A stretch of DNA of 64,000 nt from Biscogniauxia marginata (Eukaryota; Ascomycota; Sordariomycetes; Xylariales; Xylariaceae): the NCBI GenBank assembly GCA_022695795.1, contig MU404098.1:186001-250000 (forward strand). Reading direction: 5' to 3'. The position numbers and the translations under genes are program-made. Below the pieces are notes generated by a model. It worked only from the letters and a program-made list of their open reading frames with translations. It ran no database searches and was not told the DNA's origin. Shown one piece after another: positions 24,500 through 35,595 of the stretch. Numbering within the stretch: position 1 is the stretch's first letter; the number at the start of each line of letters is the position of its first letter.

Positions 24500-26046
24500 A
24501 TGGACGGATCTAACTTAGACACGGGAATCAAGGCGTTCCCCACGAACATGAAGTCGACTTCATTACGCAATTCAAACATGGCCGTCATCAGAAAGGCGAA
24601 GAGCAAAGCCGATAGTCCACTTAAGAAGTTAGCTAACCAAACTGGTATGGTACCGTAACCTGAGACCCAAAGGCTCGCGACTCCCACCTTAGACGTCGTA
24701 CCCATTGCTAATGTCAACTGCTGAATAGGCTTCTCATTTAACCTGATCGCTCTTCTTTTCCTCATTCACATCTGCCTGCCGAAGGCCCGCCCGAAAACGA
24801 TCAAGTTCTTCACTCTATCCCACTATAACCATGACACGGGAAAATACGCCGCCGGCTATGATGATGTCTACTTCATGGCATTCTTCGTCGTGGTCCTGAC
24901 CGGCCTCCGTGCTGGCTTCATGGAATTCGTCCTCGCTTCTTTAGCTAGAAGGTGGGGAATCTCTAAGGCGAAGCAGATTACCAGATTTTGCGAGCAGGCG
25001 TGGATGTTGATGTACTATAGTGTGTCTTGGCCCCTGGGCATGGTACTGTACAGTTGCCCCTTTTAGCTCGCGGAAAGTGTCTAACTATTTGCTCCTAGTA
25101 CATTTACTACAAGTCGCCGCATTTTCTAAACATGGAGGAGTTATGGACCAACTGGCCCCAGAGAGAGCTCGAGGGGCTAACCAAGATATACCTACTAGCC
25201 CAGTGGGCTTTCTGGACACAGCAGGTCTTTGTCCTCAACATTGAGGCTCGTCGCAAGGACCACTGGCAAATGCTAACTCATCATTTCGTCACCATCCTCC
25301 TGATCGCTGCCTCCTATGCCTACCACCAGACTCGGGTTGGGACTCTAATTATGATAACTATGGACATTGTGGACCTGGTCTTCCCTGTGAGTTACGAAAC
25401 CCCACATGACGTGAAATCTTATTAACATCTGGAATAGCTAGCTAAATGCATGAAATACCTTGGATTCACTACTATCTGTGATATTCTGTTTGGTGTATTT
25501 GTGGTTTTGTGGCTAGTTTCGCGCCACGTGATCTACCTGATGACCTGTTGGAGCGTTTACTCAGATCTTCCTCGGCTGATACCGTCGGCTTGCTACAAAG
25601 GCCGAGCCGACAATCTAGAGGGCCCATTCCCCATCCCTGATGGCTGGGCCCATCTAATCGAGCCTTTCAGTGATCCCGAGGGCATCGTGTGTTTCAACAA
25701 TAACATCATGCTCGGCTTTCTATTTTATCTGCTCACTCTGCAGGTGATGATGATCATGTGGTCATTCTTCATCGTTCGAGTCACCATACGCGTGCTTAAA
25801 GGAGACAACGCGGACGATCCTAGAAGCGATGATGAAGAGGAGGATGAATATGAGGAAATAGATGTGGATCAAGAACTTTTTCAGCCTCAACCCCTAGAGG
25901 AGGAAGTTGGCGTCGAGGAGCTCAATCTGAAAGAATGGGAGCGCCGCAAAGGCAGGACGGCGGGCTCAACCGGCGTCAGTTTACCCGTAGCTAGTGATTG
26001 TAAGGAGATCCTGAACAGAATCGGGTGCGAGAAGAAGATCGATTGA
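24500..26046 (+). CDS. LAG1: sphingosine N-acyltransferase / ceramide synthase (Lag1/BarA type, TLC domain)
   Basis: Four exons (24500-24644, 24729-25042, 25099-25386, 25438-26046) join in frame to about 451 aa. After a short basic cytosolic N-terminus (KAKSKADSPLKKLANQTG) comes a multi-pass membrane region. The Lag1 signature is clear: IEARRKDHWQMLTHHFVT, with the catalytic His pair, then YAYHQTRVG and MDIVDLVFPLAKCMKYLGF. The C-terminus is acidic (DDEEEDEYEE) and ends in the family tail GVSLPVASDCKEILNRIGCEKKID. Family role: ER-membrane acylation of sphingoid bases with fatty acyl-CoA. The first ATG in the open frame is taken as start; a second ATG at 24548 is possible. Exon junctions reproduce conserved strings (LGM|YIYYKSPHF), which supports the model. 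Confidence 0.93.
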
Positions 26047-27543
26047 AGAGCGTTCAGGATGTTGACAATATATCGCTCTCAAAACGGGCGGCTTTGTCAT
26101 GTAACAAAAAGTAGCAAAAATATATACCCACAGGAGAGATTATAACTAAACGTGAAAACTTTAGACTCAGGAGAAACTTGTGTAGGAAGCATGTATTCTA
26201 CCCCGTTGATCGATATGGCGAGGATTGGCAATGCCAAAGATGCTAACTAAGAACTTGTAGGAATAATCATCGGAGCTGCTCAGAACTTACCCGCCGGCCC
26301 AGCGATCTGGTACGAGAGCCGAAATCTAGCATTAAAACTCAAAATAGAATTAAGTTTAACTCTTTCAGGAATATATGGCTACTAGTGGGTATCGAGTTAG
26401 GTTCGTGAAGACTTCGGGACCAGCTATCCTTTGGATTGATACTATCTAGCACTAACATGCAGCAAGTATCTTACAGCACCAAACACAATTCAAGTGTGAG
26501 AATGTTTCGGTAAACCGTATCCGAAGCCTTTGTACTAGGTAAATATCTCAAACCAGTCATCTAGGTTCTATGTAGAAGTAGTTTCTTAGATGACAGAGCA
26601 GCACGGATATGCTGATAAGCTGGGATACGAGGGTTCTGCGGATTCTGCGGACCCCACAGTGGACTTTCATCTGCGGACTTCTATGTGATGTATAGTCAAT
26701 ACCTAGATCCTTGGGTATGATGCCTCTGGGATTGATGGATCTGACAGGGTACCCTAGGTAATGCCGAATTAAAGACAAGAAAACACCAGTAATCTCCTAG
26801 AACAGCTTTGGTAGCCATTAGTTAGTAAATACGTTTTGAATGTGAGACAAACTCCAGGGGGAGAGCAGTTGTTATAGTATTCCTAAATGTCCAGGAATCT
26901 TCCAGTTTAGAGATAAAAGGACGTTAGTACCTTTGAAAATCAGCCTCAACTACACCACAGGGTCGGTTCATCTAGGGGTGTATCAATGTGGCCCAGTCTG
27001 CAAAATAACTCGGATCTTCTCAGCTGAGGGTCTCTGATGCTCGGAAGAACATGGACATCTAAGAATATCGATCTTTTTAGACTCAAGTAATGATAATAGG
27101 AATCGAACTTCCTTGAAGCTGCCTGTCACTTAAATATATTCACTATTAGCTACCCGAGGCGTCAGTGTTATTTATGTAGTTGAAGGTTCTAGGTTTTCCG
27201 TTCAAATGATACAAGACACCGAAAGACCTTGAATAAAATGAGGTATGATGATGGAATGTAGTGTACTAGTTCAATTTGAGACATATTTAATACGTTGTCC
27301 CTTGGTGATAAAAGCGCTAAGATTATTCCGAGGGTTGATCTACAGAACTGACGTTCCTGTTGAAAACAAGCCTAGATAAAGTTCAGTTATTAATCTCTGT
27401 CTTACCTCAAATTTCAACAATTACACAAGGAAGGAAGATTTGACAATACTGGGAATTTATTGAGTTCAATGGCATGATTCTTGTCCCATGGCTTAAAAAA
27501 GGAACTCGATGATACAATTTTCAGCCCTGGGCTAAGTAACAAC
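26047..27543. other. intergenic region, no gene seen
   Basis: About 1.5 kb between the convergent ends of the ceramide synthase and MFS genes. No open frame above 75 codons, no RNA gene and no repeat recognised. A CCTAGGTA motif occurs near 26753. Confidence 0.45.
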
Positions 27544-29205
27544 TCATACACCAACGACCAACGCCCTTATCCTCTTCTCCCTTTTGTGTAAGAACCGGAT
27601 TAGGAAAGCCGTGCTGATCATGAGGATGGAGAACGCAATCATCGTCGGGTAGCCCTTCGGATAACTCGGGGCTTCAACTTGCTGCCAAATCACGAGAGGG
27701 AGCCAAGCTTGTATGATATAGGCGACCTCGTTCATGGAGCCTATCACAAGTGCCCTCTCCTCATTGTCATCGGTGCATATTTCATGTGCCCATGCCATCG
27801 CTAACCCACTGACGCCAGATCCGAAACCGCAGAGGAAGAACGACGCCCACTTCCATGCTTTAGGAATTGTCCATATTGTGAGGCTGATATAAGCAACGAT
27901 CTTGACAAGACCCGAGAACAGGATCGCTGGCCAGCGGGCTCCCCGGAAGAGGCTATCGGATGTCCAAGCATAAATGAGGGTAGTGACGAGGCTGATGATT
28001 TCCGTGATGGTTGGGTAGATGTTGATATCCTGGACGCTGTGACCCTCGCTTTTGAGCCATAAGGAAAACGCAGGTTGTGAGTTACCTCCATTTCCATTAT
28101 TGAACATGACGTATAGAAAAACGAGAGTGTATATATGCCAGCTAGAGAGTATCTTGCGTAGCTTGGCTTTGGTGTAAGGAGCGCGGTTCGCGCGACCTTC
28201 TAATTCCATTCGCTTCTTAGCCAAGGCGATCTCGTCTGCCGTGAAGTACCACGCCTTGGTGATTTCGGGAACGTCTGGCAAAAAGAAGAATCCCGAGATA
28301 GCGATTGGGAGGGAGACTATCGCGTTAGTGAAGAATAGCCACTGCCACCCATGGTATCCGTTAACGCCGTCCAGGGTGTACGCAGCAACCATTAAATAAC
28401 CGGATACAATAGAGCCGACGTTGCCCATGGCATGAAATAGACATGAACGCTTCGCTAGCTCATCTTTGCGATACCAGGAGCCGATGATATACTGCATCCC
28501 TGGATAGAAGGTACTTTCCGCAAGGCCAATGAAGAACCTTAGCGCATATATCTGCGTCGCGTTGTTACATTGAGTGAGGAGAATTGTCAGAACGGACCAG
28601 ACGACCTGGTGTTAAGGATAAACTGTTAGTATTTTCTAGTCACTAGAACAACCGGACGTTTCAAACGAACCTCGCAGGCCGGGATCCAAATACCCGGACG
28701 TATTCGCGTTAGTAGTATATTGCTATCTTCAAGTTAGTCGATAACTGGGTTGTAAGTTAGGCACTTGAAAGTCTCACCTGGGGATCTCTCCTATAACATA
28801 GCCCACTGTCCAGCATGTTTGCATATAATTCAACTCATTTCTAAAAAGGCCGAGGTCCTCCTTCATGCCAGATACAAAGGCATTATTGATGTTGACCTAT
28901 TGCATATACCGGTGAGTATGTGTTGATTGAGAGGGCGAGTGATATCCACGTACCTGGTCAAGATACTTAATAAAATACCCAAGTGATGCTAATGTCATTA
29001 GAACCGCGTCGAGTTTAAATAAAAACCTCCGCTCTTCTGGCGGCTTGTCAAAGGTGTCCCAGATGTAGGACTTCCATGTCTTCTTAGGACTTTGTAGGTC
29101 TTCGTCATCTGAACCACTTGCCTCGCGTGCCGAGCTTCCATGTGTTTTTGTGAAGTCCTCATTCTGCTCGTTGATCACAGGTACTGGTTTTAAAGAAGAG
29201 GCCAT
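27544..29205 (-). CDS. MFS permease, Dal5/allantoate (ACS) family, Liz1/Fen2-like
   Basis: Four minus-strand exons (29205-28954, 28896-28778, 28722-28671, 28605-27544) give about 494 aa. A hydrophilic N-terminus is followed by [47 protein letters not shown] and ALRFFIGLAESTFYPGMQYIIGSWYRKDELAKR. These are hallmark strings of fungal anion:cation symporters of the pantothenate/allantoate group, with 12 predicted membrane spans and a central loop near the middle. Substrates in the family include pantothenate, allantoate, vitamins and some sulfur compounds; which one applies cannot be read from sequence. It is divergent from the dioxygenase gene at 30438, with 1.2 kb between the start codons, which suggests shared regulation. 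Confidence 0.9.
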
Positions 29206-30437
29206 TTTGTCAAACCAAGATATACAAGTTTAATGATGTGTTCTGGCAATGAGTGGCCAATCGGTACGTGAAATATGTGCAGGCCTTACACTACTTTCCG
29301 AAAAAGAAGAAGACGACTCCTTTATAGATCGCGAGTATATCAATGGCAACCTTTGAGGAAGATGCAGTGTATATTTGAGCTGTACGTTATGGGGCTTACA
29401 TGAGTTTGGATTTGTGGGACTTCAGGTATGTCACGACACGGATCTATCCCCTCATGCGGGCTCTCCGTAACAAGAGACAAGGGGGTTTTGTGCCCGACTT
29501 CACGATAATCTGCACGAAAGGCTGGGCATAAAACATCGTTTCTACTTGAGCCCGAATCCTACCATGTAAGTTTTGAGGCCAAGACCTCTCTTCACCCGCG
29601 AAAGCTTGAAGGAATTGGCAATGCAAGGACTTGTTCTTGGTTTACCATCAGCACACCAGATCGACCAAGCCTTGCACCATCGCCGAAAAGCTATCCGACA
29701 ACGTTGCTGGAGAGCAAGGGTGTATAGTTCTGCAGAATGGTAAACTGTCACCCTATAAGCAATCTTGTGTGCTAATCCTGTATATTAGAGTGGGGTCTCA
29801 CTGGCATCATCTCGGCTGCCGCGTCTATTAGTTAGCTTCGCATATTCACGAAGTAATTCATTGTCAAGGGAAACTATAATAAAATCGTACAATATGGAAC
29901 ATACTTAACTCGTTGCGCATATTATTTTAGAGACCAAGCTTAGTACACTTCAAGGCGCTAGTATAGTTGCCCCAACAAGAACCTCTATGCTGCAAGATTT
30001 GTACCCCCCGATTTACATGAATCATGTTTTCTTATTGCGTTACAAAGCATCAGCTGAAGAGCTATCATATGAGAAAGTGTGGGGATCATGATGCGGAGGT
30101 GATGGACATACCTAGTCATCGACACTACTCTACCAACTCTAACCGATCCTCTCATCTACCAGCTTGATAAGGTATCGCAACTTGCCCGAAGATAATAAGA
30201 ATTACCCAATAGGGCAACATTTCAGACTCCGAGGAAGGTTGTTCTACGTCTCGGGGAGCACTGACGAGGCACTGTAACTGGATGGTGAGAGATCACGCAA
30301 TTTTGGAGAAACATTGCTCATATTTCGAGATCACGCTCGGAATTAACTATCATAAAGAGGACCGTTAATGAGAGAGGGTAACAAATTCGATAGCGAGGTA
30401 CCCTCCCGAAGTTTGATAAGGATACGCGAGAAAAAAT
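29206..30437. other. bidirectional intergenic region between MFS and dioxygenase
   Basis: About 1.2 kb between divergent start codons. No gene is supported. Likely holds both promoters. I looked for repeated short motifs that might mark a shared regulator and saw none beyond chance. Confidence 0.45.
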
Positions 30438-31876
30438 ATGGCGACTAGTACGGTAACGCTCGTCACACCGGCGGCCCCCAAGCCTCCCGGGCAGCCCGAC
30501 ATCTCCTACGACCCGGATTATAACAAGTGGCAAGCCCGTGCCGCGCGCCGGGTCGCGGCCGGTAACTTACCGAAAAACCTTCCTGAAGGTTTCCCATCGC
30601 AGCTCACCGGTGATCTTGTTTGGGAGGGGCAGACCATCGCGGATGAGTATGACTGGACTTACGTCCTCAGCGCTGACCAGCTGTCCGAGATAGACCGGGC
30701 TCTGGACCACTTCAAAGGTGAATTTGAATATTCATCATTATGCTGTGCTCCTTATTAACGGGTATAACCTCCTTCAGGTCTTAATCTCCCACTTGGAGCT
30801 CTGGCCCCGGAGATATTCCCGCTACCAAACCTTCATGCAGAGCTTCGTCGTCTATCAGCCGAACTGCATAATGGACATGGGTTCTTTGTTATTCGCGGCC
30901 TAAAAGTGGACGAGCATTCCCGCGAGGACAATGTCATTATCTACGCCGGAATATCTGCGCACATCGCACCTATAAGAGGTCGCCAGGACCACAAGTTTAA
31001 TGGCGAGAAGGCTGATGTGGTGTTAGCCCATATTAAGGACTTCAGCTGGACGCAGCAAAACGGCATCATTGGAAGCCCTGCATACACAACTGATAAGCAG
31101 GTTTTCCACACGGACTCGGGCGACATCGTGTCGCTGTTTGCCCTGGAAACCTCTGCCGCAGGCGGCGCGAGTAAGCTCGCTAGCACGTGGAGGGTGTACA
31201 ACGAGATAGCAGCTACGCGGCCAGACCTCATCCATACCTTGTCTCAAAGCTGGGATATGGAGATGTGAGCACCACGACCTTTTATTGACTAGTTACCACA
31301 TCAAAGTTACTGACGACCCGATCGAATAGTTTCGAGAAGGGAGGCAAGCCGTACAGCGAGAGGCCTCTGTTGTTCCATTTCCCCGCCACGGAGACAACCC
31401 CTGAGCGGGTGGCTCTTCAGTACGCGCGGCGGTACTTCGTCGGTTTCGGGGCGCTGCCTCGAAGCCCCAATATCCCGCCTATCACGGAAGCCCAGGCCGA
31501 GGCTCTCGACACCCTACATTTCCTAGGCGACAGATTCTGCGTGAACACGAACTTCCAAAAGGGCGACATGCAGTACGTCAACAACCTCGCGGTATTCCAT
31601 GCCAGAGATGGGTTCACAGACACTCCGGAGAAGCGGTAAGTGCTGCATCATTGGGATTAAGATAGCCTGCCCACCGAGAGATTTACTGATAACCCGTTCT
31701 CGTGACCGCATAGGCGTCACCTCCTGCGCCTCTGGCTACGCGACCCTGAGTATGCCTGGAAGACTCCTGAAGTTTTGAACTGGCGCTGGGCAGAAATATA
31801 TGAAGGGTTGACGCCAGAAAGCCAAGTTTTACCCCTTGAGCCGTTCGTCCGGAGCGCCAGCAATAAAGGGCGCTGA
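30438..31876 (+). CDS. TauD/TfdA-type Fe(II)/2-oxoglutarate-dependent dioxygenase
   Basis: Four exons (30438-30717, 30778-31264, 31330-31635, 31714-31876) give about 411 aa. The iron-binding facial triad is visible: His204 and Asp206 in FHTDSGDIVSLF, and the distal His346 in NNLAVFHARDGF. The 2-oxoglutarate-binding Arg lies about 13 residues on in RRHLLRLWLRD. The N-terminal 90 residues, with PPGQPDISYDPDYNKW and PEGFPSQLTGDLVW, match the fungal clavaminate-synthase-like TauD group. Chemistry: oxidation of an unknown carbon substrate coupled to decarboxylation of 2-oxoglutarate; family members act on sulfonates, aryloxy acids or secondary metabolites. No signal peptide, so probably cytosolic. 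The divergent permease suggests an uptake-and-degradation pair. Confidence 0.9.
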
Positions 31877-32261
31877 ACTGGCATTTAGGGGGCTTCTCTA
31901 TTGACGATCCGATCCGAATCCTATGATATGGCCGTAAAACCGCATTTAATCTGCTGGCCTATCTACTTAGCTTCTGCCTCTATCGTAATGTGACATGATT
32001 CTAGGAGCAAACATACCTACCACATCCTCCTCGGCAGCGTGCGTGCCTTCTATGCTTTCCTTAGTACCTAGGTTAAGAGGTGGCCGCCATTAAATAACGG
32101 GTCTTATTTAAGCTAGATCTACACATTTGTGCACTTCCAATGGCTCTATAGATCTCTACCGGAGCGGGTGGCTGATGGGAGATTAGTCGGAAAACCTCAT
32201 CTATGGAACGGAGAAACACCGCCAAATCTATAATGCTCAAATACCAATAGCCCACCTCGTT
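31877..32261. other. convergent intergenic region
   Basis: About 385 bases between the stop codons of the dioxygenase and the carrier-like gene. No gene. One TACCTAGGT motif lies near 32066. Presumably both 3' ends. Confidence 0.45.
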
Positions 32262-33632
32262 CTACTCAAGCAGAATCTCGTAGTTATCCTTAGCCACTCG
32301 CACTGGCTCGTTGCCGCCGCCGTATTTCCTCCGCACCAGCTCGAAGATAATCAAACCGGCACTAGTGCCCGGCACTTGTCGGATAGTGTTCAACCAGAAA
32401 CCCCTGTAAAGCCATCGAAGAATGCCTCTGCCTTCCGATGCAGCTTCTTCAGTACACTGGGCCCAACTCTCCTGGTACGCGTGGTAGTATGCTCGAAGCA
32501 TGCGCCATTTGCGCGTAGGCCTATCGGGGTTCGCAGCCGAAGAACTTCGCAACTTGGCAGCTTTGGCGTCAAGATCTTCGAGGTGGTCCCAGTGCTTCAC
32601 TTGTATATGGGTCAGCGGGTGAAGCAGGAGTTGTTGAGCGAAGGAAGCGCTGATGCCAGCTAGGAACAAGAACATCGGCTCGATGGCATAGTGCGGTCGG
32701 ATGATGACAGGTCTGTCTTTATCTTCCGTGGTCAAGTCGTATATCTTGGGCGGAGACGGTCGCTTCCGGGCGAGCACGTCAACGACGTCTTGGTTGAGAT
32801 CGCCGTAATACCACGTGATGAACTTGTAATAACTCTGCGCCTTGACGTACTCGAAAGTACTGAAGAAAATCGCGCTGCCAAAGCTGTCCTTCAAGAACGA
32901 TAGCGCCCAACCAGCGAAGACCCCTCGTATACCAATCTCCCTCAGCTTATCGGCCGAGAAGGACCACATACTTCTTGGTTTGCCATCACCATTTCCGGAC
33001 ATGAGATCACGGTGGTCGTACCTCGCCTGTATTGCATCTAGCGGGGCAGCCATGACACTCTGCAGACTTCCAGCCAAGAACCCAGCGGTGAAAGTATGTG
33101 CCGGATCCGGTGGTGGAAACACCCTCTTGACTGATCTGGAGCTCTCCTCGTGGAGCAGGCCCAAGATCTGGAGATAGCTGGTATATAGAACAGCACCGAC
33201 TCCGACATTGGCAATCAATGGCGGCAGGATTTGCTGCGGGACGATGCTCCATCCGTGTTGCCGGATAACTGACGTGAGGAGTCCCGGAGTCGTGCCCCTT
33301 GCCCACATCCAGGCCCGCCTAGCAGCAATTCCGAACCTCGACGCTGCCCGATCATTTAGAACAGCCTGCGTAAGCAGCTCGGATTGTGCTTGGTGGACAC
33401 CTCTGGCATACGCGAGGTAGTCGACTCGCGTGCGGAAGAAGGCCTTGACCGGCGCTCTGAAGTAGAAGGCTATGGCCTGCGCGCTTAACGCCCGGACGCC
33501 AGCGGCCGATGCGGCGGTTGCGGCATTATTCCCGTATTGCTTATCGAGGGCCGCATCAGGCGGTATAACAGGCAGGACGCCTCGGTAGAGGTCCTGGGGT
33601 ACTCCGTTGCTGTCATCGTGGCCTGGTGGCAT
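32262..33632 (-). CDS. atypical mitochondrial carrier family protein
   Basis: Single exon of 456 aa from the ATG at 33632; an upstream in-frame GTG at 33641 is not used as a start. Carrier-like features: PPLIANVGVGAVLYTSYLQILG, FTAGFLAGSLQSVMAAPLDAIQARYD, IRGVFAGWALSFLKDSFGSAIFFSTFEYVK, and a final repeat with WLYRGFWLNTIRQVPGTSAGLIIFELVRRKYGG. The usual P-x-[DE]-x-x-[KR] motifs are degraded: PLDAIQ has Gln for Lys/Arg, and HPLTHIQ lacks the acid. It is also longer than the usual ~300 aa, with an extended N-terminus and central loop. This resembles divergent or outer-membrane members rather than a classic metabolite exchanger. Transported substrate unknown. Confidence 0.8.
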   Translation of the reverse strand: MPPGHDDSNGVPQDLYRGVLPVIPPDAALDKQYGNNAATAASAAGVRALSAQAIAFYFRAPVKAFFRTRVDYLAYARGVHQAQSELLTQAVLNDRAASRFGIAARRAWMWARGTTPGLLTSVIRQHGWSIVPQQILPPLIANVGVGAVLYTSYLQILGLLHEESSRSVKRVFPPPDPAHTFTAGFLAGSLQSVMAAPLDAIQARYDHRDLMSGNGDGKPRSMWSFSADKLREIGIRGVFAGWALSFLKDSFGSAIFFSTFEYVKAQSYYKFITWYYGDLNQDVVDVLARKRPSPPKIYDLTTEDKDRPVIIRPHYAIEPMFLFLAGISASFAQQLLLHPLTHIQVKHWDHLEDLDAKAAKLRSSSAANPDRPTRKWRMLRAYYHAYQESWAQCTEEAASEGRGILRWLYRGFWLNTIRQVPGTSAGLIIFELVRRKYGGGNEPVRVAKDNYEILLE

Positions 33633-35016
33633 GGTCTCCACGGCACATTTTGATGCTGTCTAGTGCGATGATCCAGTCCTCTCGGCGTCTTCACGACGAA
33701 ATTTCGGGGGCACCACGAAAGCACGTGCCCTTGGTGAGAATCCTATTTGGTGGCTATATTTTATTCACTTAAGCAGTGTAGCGTAATATCCGCTTCTTAA
33801 CAAGCCACGTAAGTACGGAATGTGGCTAGGTGGTGTGCTGGCAAACTGTGTAAGCCACAATTCCTACCTACGATAGCCTGGCTGCTGGGTTACCTAAAAT
33901 GCCTACTCCTTTTCCTAGAAACTACCCGACAATCGTCTCAACATTTCACTACCTAACTGTATGTTAATGGCCTTAGCCATTTTTAACACCCCGATACTAA
34001 GAAAGTGCATATAAATAATACGAGGCTTCATGAGTTCAACGAGCAGCTTTTCAAAAACATACCTATCCTCCTCACTTTCTTCAATACCTACTCCTTGTGT
34101 TGTGGGTCCATACAGCAATCTGTTCGGTCCTAAGTTATTGATCTGAGACAAACTCCCTTCTTGCCACCCTGCGCTTATCCCATACGATCTGCATCGGCTC
34201 ATTGTGGGTGTATTCGTTAAAGACTCAGGGTAGCAAGGTCGTTTTTACCTGACGGGAGGACCATGCAGTGCCTCCTACGTAATCTAGGAGTGAAGTTGTC
34301 TGAAAAGGGGTATCGTGAATTCTAGTAAATATATCTTGTCTGACTACTAGTAGCATGGGGTATACAGATAGGCCGGTGGCTACGAGCAACCCAAGCAAGA
34401 AGCTGGATCCTGCATTGCACTAGAAAATAGGTGGTATTTTGTTAAGGAAACCCCGTCTTTGGTTTTCACGACGCCACTTGCTGGAACGGGAGCGATGGAC
34501 CACCCAGACATTGATTACAACATATTCCACCATTTCTGAGTTACTTTACCAAGCGTTGATTTTGGCGTACGTCCACGTCAAGAAGGTGATACTTGCACAT
34601 GTGTCGTGTAGACCGCGTTGACATGCATTTTGAATGCGAGACGCGATTGCGTTCCAGGGACCGATTGATCGACTATTATTAAAATTGGGTTGCTGCGAAT
34701 TGAAAATCATCTGAATACCAAGTAGCTGTAATGTTCACTGATAATTGAGACTTCTACCTCCTCAAAACCGAGACATACTCCTAGAGTCGTGAGTCAGGCC
34801 AAATTTGCAATGAAGATCAAGGGATGGCGTGAGCCTCCCTTCTAGAGCATCGCGCTTGAGATCTAGGGTACAAATACTTGGATCGATCCGTCCGTACAGG
34901 TGGGTTTTTCCAACATAAATCTTCCGGATCTATTCAACCAATCATTCAAGCAATCCATTACTTTCTTAGCCACTCCTTTATATCACTTTGACTTTTTCGA
35001 AGAAACATCCATCAAA
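33633..35016. other. intergenic region upstream of a secreted-protein gene
   Basis: About 1.4 kb between divergent genes. No supported gene: the open frames at 33915-34202 and 34439-34621 have no family resemblance. The region just before 35017 is pyrimidine- and A-rich, like a fungal 5' leader. Confidence 0.45.
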
Positions 35017-35322
35017 ATGCAGTCCGTCCTCGTCTCTCTGGTTTCTCTGCTCGCCGCAGCAGCTATCGCCGCCCCTGTCTCCGGGGTCCCAGGTGTTGGT
35101 TCGGTCTCTTCGCCCCTAACCACCGTTCTCGAGCAGGCCGGCCAGCAAACGCCCCAAGCTCTCAACAAGGCCACCGAAACCGTCAAAAACGACCAGCAGA
35201 CGACGAAAGGCGCTGGAAAGCCGACTACCTCGTCTAAGCCGAATACCTCATCTAAGGCTGCCAGTGCCGACCCCGTTACCGGCCTTCTCAGTGGCTTGAC
35301 CGGTGGCCTCGGTGTTCTCTAA
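35017..35322 (+). CDS. small secreted protein, cysteine-free, Ser/Thr-rich
   Basis: Single exon of 101 aa starting at the ATG after ATCAAA. The frame is open 39 codons upstream, but this ATG gives a textbook signal peptide (MQSVLVSLVSLLAAAAIAAP; cleavage likely after about residue 19). The mature part of about 80 residues has no cysteine, a Gln/Thr/Lys-rich middle with a repeated TTSSKPNTSSKA-type segment, and a Gly/Leu-rich tail (GLLSGLTGGLGVL). It is too short and lacks the cysteines of a hydrophobin or CFEM protein. It could be a wall-associated peptide or a candidate effector. No homolog was recognised. Confidence 0.7.
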   Translation: MQSVLVSLVSLLAAAAIAAPVSGVPGVGSVSSPLTTVLEQAGQQTPQALNKATETVKNDQQTTKGAGKPTTSSKPNTSSKAASADPVTGLLSGLTGGLGVL

Positions 35323-35595
35323 GCGAAGGTATTAACCACCCAAGCGGCCCCTGCGAACAAGGTGAACTGGTAGTTAACATGAATCTGCAGCAAACCCCTG
35401 ACTATGACCCTAGAGCTAAGGACGTCTGGAGGGTGGGTCATTTTATTCGGGATGCAAGTTCGTTGACGACTTGTCTGCGAAAGGCTTGGAGAGTCAACAG
35501 GCTATAAGGCTTTGGTTGATAGTCGTGTATCGTCTATCTATATGTACGGATAGAACTGTGTGATGATGGCTATGTGGGATTCAATATTATCCGAT

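Noticed and set aside
1157..26046. Fumonisin-like cluster made of the PKS and ceramide synthase
   Set aside because: Three unrelated core genes separate them and no oxoamine synthase, P450 or transporter of such a cluster is present. Kept only as a low-interest question.
27105..27125. GGAATCGAACTTCC, reverse T-arm-like string
   Set aside because: Stem pairing fails and no other cloverleaf arms are present.
30941..31247. Overlapping minus-strand frames of 74-96 codons
   Set aside because: Shadows of the dioxygenase exon, which carries the HTD iron-binding motif on the plus strand.
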